From AP-15 sp963747735 (GTDB taxonomy: Bacteria; Pseudomonadota; Alphaproteobacteria; ATCC43930; CGMCC-115725): 64,000 nt of DNA. The notes beneath the pieces were generated by a model. The model did not search any database and was not told where the DNA came from. It was given only the letters and a program-made list of their open reading frames with translations. Positions 44,858 to 54,500 of this stretch are shown here, piece by piece (the first letter of the stretch is position 1; every line of letters starts with the position of its first letter). The position numbers were made by a program, and so were the translations under genes. Location of the stretch: the NCBI GenBank assembly GCA_963747735.1, contig CAVVGE010000001.1, positions 372,001 to 436,000 on the forward strand. The letters are read 5' to 3'.

Positions 44858-45229
44858 ATTGTTACGAGGGAGGAATTCGCGGATCTTGGCGAGCAGCTGG
44901 CGCGGGCTGAAAGGCTTGGCGACATAGCCGTCGCAGCCGGCCGCGCGGGTCTTCGCCTCGTCGCCGGAGAGCGCATAGGACGTGACCGCGATGATCGGCA
45001 CCTTGTCGAGGTCGGGGATGGCGCGGATTTGCCGGGTCGCCTCATAGCCGTCGATGACCGGCAATTGGATATCCATCAGAATAAGGTCGGGCCGCTCTTT
45101 TTGCGCCATCGCCACGCCCTCGGCGCCGTCCACCGCCTCGATCAGCTCGTAGCCGACGCTCGTCAGCAAATCCCGGATGATGCGCCGGTTGTCCTCGGTA
45201 TCCTCGACGACCAGGATGCGCTTGGTCAT
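44780..45229 (-). CDS. Single-domain response regulator
   Basis: A 149-residue receiver protein: KRILVVEDTEDNRRIIRDLL, phospho-acceptor Asp in LILMDIQLPVIDG, conserved Thr/Ser in IIAVTSYALSG and Lys in YVAKPFSP. The receiver fold ends near residue 124 (KIREFLPR); the last 25 residues come from the dispersed repeat and would be expected to be dispensable. No output domain, so it signals by protein contact or relays phosphate. The ATG overlaps the kinase stop by four bases. Confidence 0.93.
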   Translation of the reverse strand: MTKRILVVEDTEDNRRIIRDLLTSVGYELIEAVDGAEGVAMAQKERPDLILMDIQLPVIDGYEATRQIRAIPDLDKVPIIAVTSYALSGDEAKTRAAGCDGYVAKPFSPRQLLAKIREFLPRNNNILPRRTRRVREARGNILPLHCRRH

Positions 45230-46759
45230 TCCGCCGCCTCCTCCAATGCCGGCTCGACATGGACCGGCAGTACGACGCGGAAGGTCGAGCCTTGCCCCAG
45301 GACCGAACTCGACCGTGATCATGCCGCCCTGCATCTCGACCATGCGCTTCGAGATCGCGAGGCCGAGCCCGGTGCCGCCCTTTTTGCGGGTGTTGGCGTT
45401 GTCGATCTGCTGAAACTCGCCAAAGATGCGGTCCTGGTCGGCATCGGCGATGCCGGGCCCGGTGTCGCGCACAATCAAGACGAACTGGCCGCTCTCCAGC
45501 GCCGCACGGATCTCGACCTCGCCCGCATCGGTGAATTTGATCGCATTGCCGACAAGGTTCAGCAGCACCTGCGCGAGGCGCCGGGCGTCGCCGCGGGCGG
45601 TCGGCATCCCGTCCTCGATCCTGGTCGTGAATTTCAGCCCTTTTGCCGTCGCCAACGGCTCGGTCGCGACGACCACGCCGCGGACGGTTTCGGCCACGCT
45701 GTAGTCCTCGACGGTCAAGGTCAGCTGCCCGGCCTCGATCTTGGACAGGTCGAGCACGTCGTTGATCAACGCCAGCAGGTGCTTGCCGTTGTTCTGGATG
45801 CGCTCGACGACACCTTTCGGCCGCTCGGGCAATTCGCCGTAAATCCCATCCACGAGCAGCTCGGCATAGCCGAGGACCGCGTTCAGGGGCGTGCGCAATT
45901 CATGGCTCATATTGGCGAGAAAGGCCGATTTGTGCTGGCTCGCCATTTCCAGCTCGAGGTAGAGACGCCCGAGCTCTTCGGATGTGTGGTTGATGTTGAC
46001 CGCCAGCGCACCGAGCTCGTCGCGATTGGCGACGCTGACGCGCCGCGTGAAATCGCCCGAGGCGATCTCGTCGAGCCGCGCATTGATCTCGCGGATCGGC
46101 CCGACCAGCGACAGCGAGATCGTGCGCCCGAGGATCAGTGCCAGCGCGATCGCACCGAGCACGAAGGCGATGACGATTTCCCGCGAGGTGCGGTAGGCGG
46201 CACCGCTCGCCTCGATGTCCCCCACCACGTCGGCCTCGGCCTTGTTGACCAGCTCGTTGGTCAGCCGTTCGAGCCGGTCCGCCAACGGCCGCGCCTGGGT
46301 AAGCTGCGCCGCGCGCGCCTCGCCGACCTGTCCCTTGCGGATCAGCTCGACGACCCGGGTCACGACGGCGATGAACCGGGCGTATTCCTGATGGACCTTG
46401 CCGAGCAGCTTGATCTCGTCCTTGGCGACGAACTGCAGCCGCTCGAGGTCGTAGCCGAACTGGTTCAGCTGGCGCAGCGCGCCATCCAGGCTGCGCTCGT
46501 CGGAGACCAAGAGCGCCGAGGAGATGCTGTAGAGCTGGCTCGTCGTGTCGTGCTGCACCTGGCGGTAAGCGGCGATCTTGCGTTCGCTCGCGATCAGCTC
46601 CTCGGTGCGCCGGTTGACGCCGCGCAAGGTGTAGAGCCCGACCGCGCCGAGCGCCACCAGCAGCACGACGATGGCAAGAAACGCGAGCAGCAGCTTGGTC
46701 TGGACGCGCCATGGCAGGCGCGCGACCGAGCCGGCCAGAAGATTGCTGCGCGATCTCAT
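45226..46759 (-). CDS. Membrane histidine kinase, one frameshift
   Basis: About 510 residues after correction: membrane helix (TKLLLAFLAIVVLLVALGAV, about 22-41), a four-helix periplasmic sensor, a second helix (VIAFVLGAIALALILG, about 197-212), HAMP, HisKA with the phospho-acceptor His in SHELRTPLNAVLGYAELLV, and an HATPase domain (IRDTGPGIADAD, GGTGLGLAISKRM). An extra A at 45306-45307 shifts the frame within the last 25 codons; correct reading gives VLPVHVEPALEEAAE, the same ending as the giant kinase at 51515. Its core is strikingly similar to that kinase. It overlaps both neighbours by four bases. Confidence 0.92.
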
Positions 46760-47361
46760 TCCTTGCCAACGAGGCTCAGCAGGTCACGCCTGAATTCCTC
46801 GGGGTCGAAGCGCGCGCCGAGATATTGGACGCGCATCTCGCCATCGCCATCGACGATCGACGTCAGTGCGGTGTGATCGACCGAGCCGTCCTCCTTCTTT
46901 GCGACAAATACCCCATAGCGCCTGGTCACGTCACGGATTGCCGTGGGCGAGCCGGTCAGGAAATTCCACCCGTCGAGCCGCGCGCCGTAGTTCTGCGCGT
47001 AGCCCTTCAGCACCGCCGGCGTGTCGCGCTCGGGATCGACGGTGATCGACACGAAGTGGACCTTCGATCCGAAGCTCGGCCCCAGCTCGTCCTGGACCCG
47101 CGCCATCTTCTGGGTCAAGAGCGGGCAGACGTCCGGGCAGGTCGTGTAGATGAAGGTCACCGCGACGACCTTGCCGCGCAGCGAAGCGAGGCTCACCGGC
47201 GCGCCGTCCTGCGAGGTCAGGGTGAAGGGCGGCGCCGGCCCGATCACCGGCAGCCGCTGTTCGCCGCCGGTGTCGTGCGCCCGCAGCGCCGCCGGCGCCA
47301 GCAGCGCCGCCGATAGGAGAGTGAACGCGGCGACCGCCGCACGAAGCCCGTTCGCAATCAT
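46756..47361 (-). CDS. SCO1/SenC-family copper chaperone
   Basis: A 201-residue exported thioredoxin-fold protein that delivers copper to cytochrome c oxidase. The signal peptide MIANGLRAAVAAFTLLSAAL is cleaved near RAHD. The metal-binding Cys pair is in FIYTTCPDVCPLLTQ and the His in VDHTALTS. Length is normal. The ATG overlaps the toxin stop and its own stop overlaps the kinase ATG (ATGA in each case), so the copper chaperone is embedded in a toxin-kinase operon. No oxidase genes are nearby. Confidence 0.93.
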   Translation of the reverse strand: MIANGLRAAVAAFTLLSAALLAPAALRAHDTGGEQRLPVIGPAPPFTLTSQDGAPVSLASLRGKVVAVTFIYTTCPDVCPLLTQKMARVQDELGPSFGSKVHFVSITVDPERDTPAVLKGYAQNYGARLDGWNFLTGSPTAIRDVTRRYGVFVAKKEDGSVDHTALTSIVDGDGEMRVQYLGARFDPEEFRRDLLSLVGKE

Positions 47362-47777
47362 GCCGCAGCCCCGAGCCATGAAACGCCGAGATCGCGGCCG
47401 GCGGTGCGCAGCTCCTCGTCGAGTGTGGCGAGAGGAAGCGAGCGGCGATGGGCAAGCTCCAGATAGGCGGCGTCGTAGAGTGTCAGCCGGAAGCGGTCGG
47501 CGAGATGCAGCGTCGTCGTCCGGCCGTAAGCGTCGGTATGCGGATCGGTCGCGATGTCGAGGAGCGCAAGATCGGCGAGGGCAGCGTTGCGGAACTCCAT
47601 GCCGATGCGGCCCCGGCGAACGGCGACCGTCAGGCTGTTGGCGACTTCGAGGCGCCATAGGGCGGGCACGAGCGCGCCGTTTTCCGCGACGGCTGCAAAA
47701 ATCCGGGGCACCACCTCGGTGGTCTCGTCGGCGTAAATCCAGGCGAGCGTGGCCGAGCTGTCGAGAACCAGGCTCAC
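47358..47777 (-). CDS. PIN-domain toxin (VapC type)
   Basis: A 139-residue PIN-fold nuclease. Acidic site residues are in LVLDSSATLAWIYADE (Asp), LWRLEVANSL (Glu) and DRFRLTLYDAAYLELAHRRS (Asp), followed by PLATLDEELRTA (Asp). The GTG at 47777 is chosen because it overlaps the antitoxin stop (GTGA), the typical arrangement; upstream ATGs at 47801 or 47816 would read through the antitoxin 3' end. Cleaves RNA in described relatives. Confidence 0.87.
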   Translation of the reverse strand: MSLVLDSSATLAWIYADETTEVVPRIFAAVAENGALVPALWRLEVANSLTVAVRRGRIGMEFRNAALADLALLDIATDPHTDAYGRTTTLHLADRFRLTLYDAAYLELAHRRSLPLATLDEELRTAGRDLGVSWLGAAA

Positions 47778-48025
47778 GGCCGGATCTCGTCCCGGTAACA
47801 TCTCCATTCGGCCCACTCGAAAGGCCCGAGCTTCTGCTTCTCCGCGCGCTCGCGAATCCGCCTCAGGGCGGCGCGCGCCGGGTCGCGGTTGAAAGCGCGG
47901 GCCGGCGGCACAAGGCGCGCCACCTCCTTGCCGTGCCGCGTGATGATGATCTCTTCACCGCGCTCGACCAGGTCGAGCAGCTGGCCGAGCTTATTCTTCG
48001 CCTCGAAAGCGCCGACCTCGCGCAT
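47774..48025 (-). CDS. Phd/YefM-type antitoxin
   Basis: An 83-residue antitoxin: MREVGAFEAKNKLGQLLDLV, EEIIITRHGKEVARLVPPAR, then an Arg-rich helical C-terminus (RRIRERAEKQKLGPFEWAEW) expected to bind the toxin. It is the first gene of the five-gene chain to 44780. Its binding to its own promoter would therefore also affect SCO1, kinase and response regulator. Confidence 0.9.
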   Translation of the reverse strand: MREVGAFEAKNKLGQLLDLVERGEEIIITRHGKEVARLVPPARAFNRDPARAALRRIRERAEKQKLGPFEWAEWRCYRDEIRP

Positions 48026-48103
48026 CGTTGTCTCCAGAAACCTGCCAGCTTAAGCTAGACTAGGTGCCAGGCGGGTCAAGGTTCTTCGCAAGGAACCTTG
48101 GGC

Positions 48104-49111
48104 TCACGCCTTCAGCTCACGTTTGACCTCGTTGAGGAAATGCCAGTCGGTGCCGTCGGCAATGATCTTTTGCGGGCTCGATTTGACAAAGCCCAGATCG
48201 CGCAGCCGCAGCGCGTAGAAGCGCAGCGTGTCCTCGGCATCGTACTCGCGCCATTTGTCGTAGGGAACCTCGCGCAGCGTCTGCAGCGCATAGTCGTATC
48301 GCGGAGCAAAACCGCCGTCGACCAGTCTTTGCGCGGCAGCCGCCGGGTCGCTGGCGCAGAAATCGGCCGCTTTCAGGATGGCGCGCAGCACGCGTTTGGT
48401 CGCGACCGGATACTTCTCTACGAACTCCCGGCGGCCCGCCAACATGCAGCAGAAATATTGCGACCACGGGCGGTCCATCGAGCTGTTGACGACCACGTGC
48501 CCGATATGCCGGGCGCGCAAATCCTGCGGCACGGGCGGAAGGCCGAGGCAGGCGTCGATCTTGCCGTCCGCAAAGAGCGCGGCCGGGGTCGGCGACTGGC
48601 TGGTGACCCAATGGATGTCGTGCGCCGGGTCGAGGCCGATGTGAGCGGCCATCACCGAAAGAAACAGATGGTCGCTGGACCCGAGCGCCGCTACTCCGAC
48701 ACTCTTGCCTTTGAGATCGCTGATGCTGCGGATGCTCTCGTTGCCAAACAATTCGAAGCAGCCGACATGCACGCCGGCCAGAACCGTGACCGCGCCGCCG
48801 CCGTCGATTATCGACACCCACTGCGGGGCAAAGTGCAGATTGAAGTCCACCCTGCCGCTCGTGACCGCCTCATTGATCTCCGCGCTCGACGCCCCGTAGA
48901 CGTATTTGATCTCGGTAAAGCCTTCCGCCCGCAGCAGGTCTTCCACAACAAATTGCGGCGCGTGGCACAGCGACGGCGTGCGCATGAAACGCACCGAGGT
49001 TACCTCGGGCGGCCCCGCCGCTGCCAGGGCCCGCGGCGGGTGGAGAATTCCGGCGGCGCCCGCCAGCGAGAGGGTGGCCAGAAAATCGCGCCGTGTCTGC
49101 ATTATCGCCAT
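48104..49111 (-). CDS. ABC transporter substrate-binding protein, NMT1/SsuA-like, copy 1
   Basis: A 335-residue Tat-exported binding protein (twin-arginine TRRDFLATLSLAGAAGI). Core motifs are SLCHAPQFVVEDLLRAEGFT, VHVGCFELFGNESIRSISDL, a SMDRPWSQYFCCMLAGRREF segment and EYDAEDTLRFYALRLRDLGF near the end. NMT1-type proteins bind thiamine precursors, taurine, sulfonates or aromatic compounds; the ligand is not predictable. Intact reading frame, unlike its two tandem relatives. No permease or ATPase gene is present nearby. Confidence 0.9.
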   Translation of the reverse strand: MAIMQTRRDFLATLSLAGAAGILHPPRALAAAGPPEVTSVRFMRTPSLCHAPQFVVEDLLRAEGFTEIKYVYGASSAEINEAVTSGRVDFNLHFAPQWVSIIDGGGAVTVLAGVHVGCFELFGNESIRSISDLKGKSVGVAALGSSDHLFLSVMAAHIGLDPAHDIHWVTSQSPTPAALFADGKIDACLGLPPVPQDLRARHIGHVVVNSSMDRPWSQYFCCMLAGRREFVEKYPVATKRVLRAILKAADFCASDPAAAAQRLVDGGFAPRYDYALQTLREVPYDKWREYDAEDTLRFYALRLRDLGFVKSSPQKIIADGTDWHFLNEVKRELKA

Positions 49112-49141
49112 CGGAACCTCCGCTCCCTGTCTTTTTGGCGC

Positions 49142-50147
49142 TCACGCCTTGAGCTCGCGTTTGAGCTCGTTCAAAAACCGCCAATCGGTGCCCTCGGAGA
49201 TGATCTTGTTCGGATCGGATTTGATCAGCCCGACCTCGTGCAGGCGCAGCGCATAATAGCGGATAGTGTCCTCGGGATCGTATTCACGCCATTTGTCGTT
49301 AAGGCAGCTCGCTCAACGCCTGACGGGCATAGTCGTATCTTGGGGTAAACGCACCGTCGACGAGCCGCTGCGCGACACGTGCGGGGTCGCTGGCGCAGAG
49401 GTCGACGGCTTTGAAGATGGCGCGCGCCGCGCGTTTGGTCGCGACGGGATATTTCCGCACGAATTCCCGGTTGCCGCCGAGCATGCAGCAGAAATATTGC
49501 GACCACGGACGGTCCGTCGTGCTGTTCATTATGACGTGCCCGACGCGCCGTGCCCGCAGCTCCTGAGGCTGGGGCGGAAAGCCCAAAAAGGCGTCGGTCT
49601 TGCCGTCTACGAAAAGCTGCATCGTCCCGGCCGACGTGCTGACGATCCAGTCGATATCCCGGTGTGGGTCGAGCCCGACCCCAGCGGCCATCAGAACGAG
49701 GAATAAATGGTACGGCGATCCGAACCCCGGGATTCCGACCTTTTTGCCTTTGAGGTCGATGATGCTGCCGACATTTTCGTTTCCGAACAGCTCGAAGCAG
49801 CCGACATGCGCGCCGGCCAGCACCGTGACCGCGAGGCCGCGGTCGATGGCCTCGACATATTCCGACGCATACTGCAAACCAATATCCAGCTCCCCATCGG
49901 CAAGCTTTTCCTGAAAGCTTTGGCTTGGCAGGGGAAGATGACGGATATCCGTAAAGCCTTCGGCGCGCAGCAGCTCGTCGGCGACATCCTCGGGAGCGAT
50001 GCAGATGCTGGGGGACTTCATCAGCCTTAGCGAGGTGGTCTCGATGCGCTCTGCTCCCGCCCATGCTTGTGGAATCCGCAGCAGGCCTGCGGCTCCCGCC
50101 AGTGGCAGAGCGGCCAGCAAATCCCGTCGCGTCGGCAATAATGTCAT
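49142..50147 (-). CDS. ABC transporter substrate-binding protein, NMT1/SsuA-like, copy 2, one frameshift
   Basis: Tandem paralogue of copy 1 with a Tat-like leader (TRRDLLAALPLAGAAGLL), SICIAPEDVADELLRAEGFT, AHVGCFELFGNENVGSIIDL, DRPWSQYFCCMLGGNREF. An extra A at about 49301 interrupts the frame after LSELP; correct reading gives YDKWREYDPEDTIRYYALRL and ends LNELKRELKA. Corrected length is 334 residues, like copy 1. The spacer to copy 1 (30 bases) resembles that between copies 2 and 3 (28 bases), which favours duplication of a gene plus spacer. Confidence 0.88.
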
Positions 50148-50175
50148 TTCGAAGACCCCCTCTGTCTTTTGGTGC

Positions 50176-51171
50176 TCATGCCTTCAGCTCCTGCTTGAGC
50201 TCGTTCAAGAAGCGCCAATCGGTGTTGTTTGCCATGATTTTTTGCGGGGTCGATTTGATAAAGCCCACCTCGCGCAGGCGCAGGGCGTAGAAACGGACGG
50301 TATCTTCGGCGTCGTACTCACGCCATTTGTCGAAAGGCAGCTCGCTCACAGCCTCTAAGGCGTAGTCGTAGCGGGCGGTAAACCCGCCGTCGACCAGCCG
50401 CCGCGCGGCCCGCGCCGGCTCGGCGGCGCACAAATCGGCGGCCTTAAGGATCGCCCGCAGCACGCGCTTTGTGGCAACCGGGTGCGCCCGCACGTAGTCC
50501 GCGTTAGCCCCCAGCATGCAGCAGAAATATTGCGACCACGGGCGGTCCACGGCTATTCACGAGCACGTGGCCGATATGCCGGGCGCACAATTCCTGCGGC
50601 TCCGGCGGAAAGCCGAGGAAGGCATCGATCCTGCCCTCGATAAAGCGTTCGATCGGCTTGGCCTTGGGGTCGGTAACCCAGTGGATATTCTTTGCCGGGT
50701 CGAGCCCGAGCTCGGCCGTCATCAAGGTCAGCAGCACGTGCGGGCTCGACCCCAGGGCCTGGATCCCCACACTCCTTCCCTTCAAATCGGCGATCGTGCG
50801 GACGCTCTCGCGTGCAAACAATTCGAAGCAGCCGACCATGACGCCGGACAGCAATGTGATCGGCTCGCCGCGATCGATGCCCTGACCGAAGTTCGAGGCA
50901 TAGTTCGAGTCGAAATCGACCTCGCCGCGCGCGACCAGCTCGGTCGAGCCGGGCGTCCCATCGACATAGCGGACATCGGTGAACCCCTCGGCCCGCAGCA
51001 ATTCCTCGGCGACGTATTGCGGGGCGATGCAGACGGCGGGGATGCGCGGCAGGCGCACGTTGTCGTTTCGGGCGGAGGTTCCGCCGCCCGCGCTGTCGGC
51101 ATGCCGACGAGGCCGGCGGCGCCGGCCAATGCCGCGCTGCCGATAAACCGGCGGCGGGTCTGCGCAATCAT
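50176..51171 (-). CDS. ABC transporter substrate-binding protein, NMT1/SsuA-like, copy 3, two frameshifts
   Basis: Third tandem paralogue: Tat-like leader (TRRRFIGSAALAGAAGLV), AVCIAPQYVAEELLRAEGFT, MVGCFELFARESVRTIADLK, MDRPWSQYFCCMLGANADYV, EYDAEDTVRFYALRLREVGF and the ending FLNELKQELKA. Frame breaks lie near 51055 (after the leader) and 50546 (before MDRPWSQY). They cancel, so start and stop are in the same frame. The product would be about 331 residues. Confidence 0.86.
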
Positions 51172-51349
51172 GGTCGGCCTCCCCAACAAATCTCATCGCC
51201 GCCGAGCCGCCGGCAGGCATCCTGCGAAGATCGCGGCTCTTCGATACGACGGCCCCATCAATGCGCGCCGTCGCGGCGCGGGCGTGTGAGCTGCTTCACA
51301 CTCCTCAGAGCACGACTCGAAATGACTCTTCCGTGCCAATAAGTTAGTC

Positions 51350-51475
51350 GTCTTTCCCGCGAAAGCGGGAACCCAGGGCTCCGAGGGCTCGAACGGTTCC
51401 CCCCTGTTCGTGCCAGGGGCAGGCTCTGGACCCCCGCTTTCGCGGGGGCGACGATAACCCACTGAGATAACGGGC
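51350..51475. repeat. Palindromic repeat, intergenic
   Basis: TTTCCCGCGAAAGCGGGAAC (51353-51372) is a strong inverted repeat, and CCCCCGCTTTCGCGGGGGCG (51431-51450) is another, related to it. They belong to the dispersed repeat class read as GIPAFAG/PRESGGPEP when translated. The gap 51172-51514 contains no gene. Confidence 0.7.
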
Positions 51476-51514
51476 TTCATTTCGGATCGGACACTCAGGC
51501 CCTTTCGTCCGCGC

Positions 51515-54500
51515 TCATTCGGCCGCCGCCTCCAATGCCGGCTCGACCTCGACCGGGAGGACGACGCGAAAAGTCGAGCCCGCGCCCAATCGCGATTCGA
51601 CCGAGATCAGCCCGCCCTGCATTTCGACCATGCGCTTCGAGATCGCGAGGCCGAGGCCGGTGCCGCCCTTTTTGCGCGTGTCGGCGTTGTCGATCTGCTG
51701 AAACTCGCCAAAGATGCGGTCCTGGTCGGCGTCGGCGATGCCGGGCCCGGTGTCGCGCACCGTGAGCACGAACTGGCCGGTCTCGATCACGGCGCGGATC
51801 TCGACTTCGCCCGCATCGGTGAACTTGATCGCATTGCCGACGAGGTTCAAAAGCACCTGCGCGAGGCGCCGGGCGTCGCCATGGCCCCTCGGCATCGGCT
51901 CCGCGACCGTGGCGGTGAATTTCAGCCCCTTCGCCGCAGCGAGCGGCTCGGTCGCGACGACCACCGTCTTCACCAGCTCGGGCAGGCTGTAATCCTCGAT
52001 GGAGAGGGCCAGCTGGCCGGCCTCGATCTTGGCCAGGTCGAGCACATCGTTGATCAATGCCAACAAATGCTTGCCGTTGTTCTGCACACGTTCGAGGACA
52101 CCTTGCGCCTTTTCCGGCAAGGCGCCGTAGATGCCGTCGACCAGCAATTCGGCGTAGCCGAGGATAGCGTTCAGCGGCGTCCGCAATTCATGGCTCATAT
52201 TGGCGAGGAATTGCGATTTGTGCTCGCTCGCCAATGCCAATTGCTCGCTCTTCTCGGCGATCTCGCGGAAGAGGCGCGCATTCTGGATCGCCAATACCGA
52301 CTGGCTCGCCAGGGTCTGCATCAGCCGCACCGTCTCGGCCGGGAATTCGCCGGCGGCGCGGCGCTGCAGCACCAGCGCGCCCAGAATCCGCTCGGGGCCG
52401 ACCAATGGCACGATCAAGGCCGAGCGCAAGCCGGCGGCAAGGCTCGCCTCGACCAATGGCGTCGTCGGCCGCTGCGCCAAATCGGCGAGCTGGATGGGCG
52501 CGCGGCGCGCCGCCGCCTCGCTCATTGCGGTTTCCGCCTCGGCGACATTGACATCGCGCATCGCGCCGGCGAACCGCTCTTCCAACCCCGCCGCCTCGAC
52601 CAGGCGAAAGCTGCGCTCGGCGCGATTGTAGCGGAACACGGCGCCGGCATCCGCCCCGGTCAAAGCGACCGAACGGGTCAGGATCGTCGCCAGCACCGAG
52701 CGCAAATCGAGCGTGGAGCTGACCGCCTGGCCGATCTCGCGCAACAGCGTCAATTCGTCGACCGAGCGTCCCAGCTCGGCGGTGCGCTCGCGCAATTCGT
52801 TGAGCAGCCGGGCGTTCTCCATCGCGATCACCGCCTGGTCGGCAAAGGTCGTTACCAGCGCGATCTGCTTGTCGGAGAACGGCTCGCACCCGACGCGGAA
52901 AGACTGAAAGTACCGAGCGGCTCCTTGTCCTCGCGCATACGGAACGCCCAATCCGGTACGGCCCCCGCCCAGATCGACGGTCGCCCGCCGGAACGGGGAA
53001 CCGAGACTGTACGGCTCGTCGTCTTTCATATCGACGACATGGAAGTATGGAGCGCCTTCGGCGACCCGGCTGTTCGCCTCGTCCGGTCCCGGCTGGTCCA
53101 TTCGCGCCAGATATTCGGCAAATTCCGGCTTCAGGCCGCGCCCGGCTGCGAATGCGTATTTTTGGCCCTCATAGCGCATGAAAAACCCGATATGCGCCTC
53201 GCACAGGCGCATCGCCTTTTCCAGCATCGCGTCGAACACCGGGGCGAGGTCGCCGGGCGAGGAGTTGATCACTTGCAACACTTCGGCGGTCGCGGTCTGC
53301 TGCTCCAATGCTTCGCGCGTCTCGGTCAAGAGCCGCGCATTTTCCATCGCGATCACTGCTTGCGCCGAGAAATTCTGCAGGAGTGCGATTTCTCGGTCGG
53401 CGAACAGCCGCACTTCGGGGCGGGCCGAGACAATCATCCCGAGGAGCGCGTCGTCTCTGCGCAGCGGCAAAAACAGCGCGGTGCGGATGCCGCCGAGCTC
53501 GACCGCAGCTTGCGCCGTCGGATCCTCGATTTCCGCCAGATCGGGGATGTGGACCAGCCGCGCGCCGTCGAGCAGCGGTCGGCTTACCGGATTGTCCGCT
53601 CCCCGGAACCCTTGCCGCAACAGGGCAACAAATTCCTCCGGGAGGTTGTGCGTCGCGGCGGCATGGAACCGTTCGCCATCATAGATGTGCAGGCTGCCAT
53701 AGGCGACGCCGCAAAGGCTGTGCGCCTTCTCCAGAATCGCGTCGAACACCGGCGCGAGATCGCCGGGCGAGGAGTTGATGACCTGCAGCACCTCGGCGGT
53801 TGCGGTCTGCCGCTCCAACGCCTCGCGCGTCTCGGTCAAGAGCCGCGCATTCTCCATCGCGATCACCGCCTGCGCCGCGAAATTCTGTAGGAGCGCAATC
53901 TGCTTGTCGCTGAACGGCCGCACCTCTTCGCGGGCGGAGGCGATCATGCCGAGCAGGTTTCCGTCGCGTCGCAGTGGTACGCAAAGCAACGTACGCGGGC
54001 CTACAGCGTCGACGCCCTGGCGAGAGAAGGGGAATTCGCGCTCTGTCACATTGAGGATATGCGTGAACGGCTGGCCCTCGATTAGCGGCTGGGTCGCCGA
54101 ATTGTGGGAAGCCGGATACCCCTCCCGCAATTCACCGGCGAAGTTTTCCGGCAATCCGCGTGTCGCGACCGCCCAAAAATTTTCACCGTCGTAAAGCTCA
54201 AGGCTGCCCCGCGCGACCGCGCAAAGACTGTGCGCCTTCTCCAGGATCGCGTCGAACACCGGAGCGAGATCGCCGGGAGAGCTGTTGATGACTTGCAACA
54301 CCTCGGCGGTCGCGGTCTGCTGCTCGAGCGCCTCGCGCGTCTCGGTGATCAGCCGCGCGTTTTCGATTGCGATGACCGCCTGCGCCGCGAAGTTCTGGAG
54401 CAGTGCGATCTGCTTTTCGGCGAACGGCCGCACCTCCTGCCGGTAGATGCTGAAAACCCCGAGCAACGCCTGATCTTTGCGCAGCGGTACAGCCAGCAAG

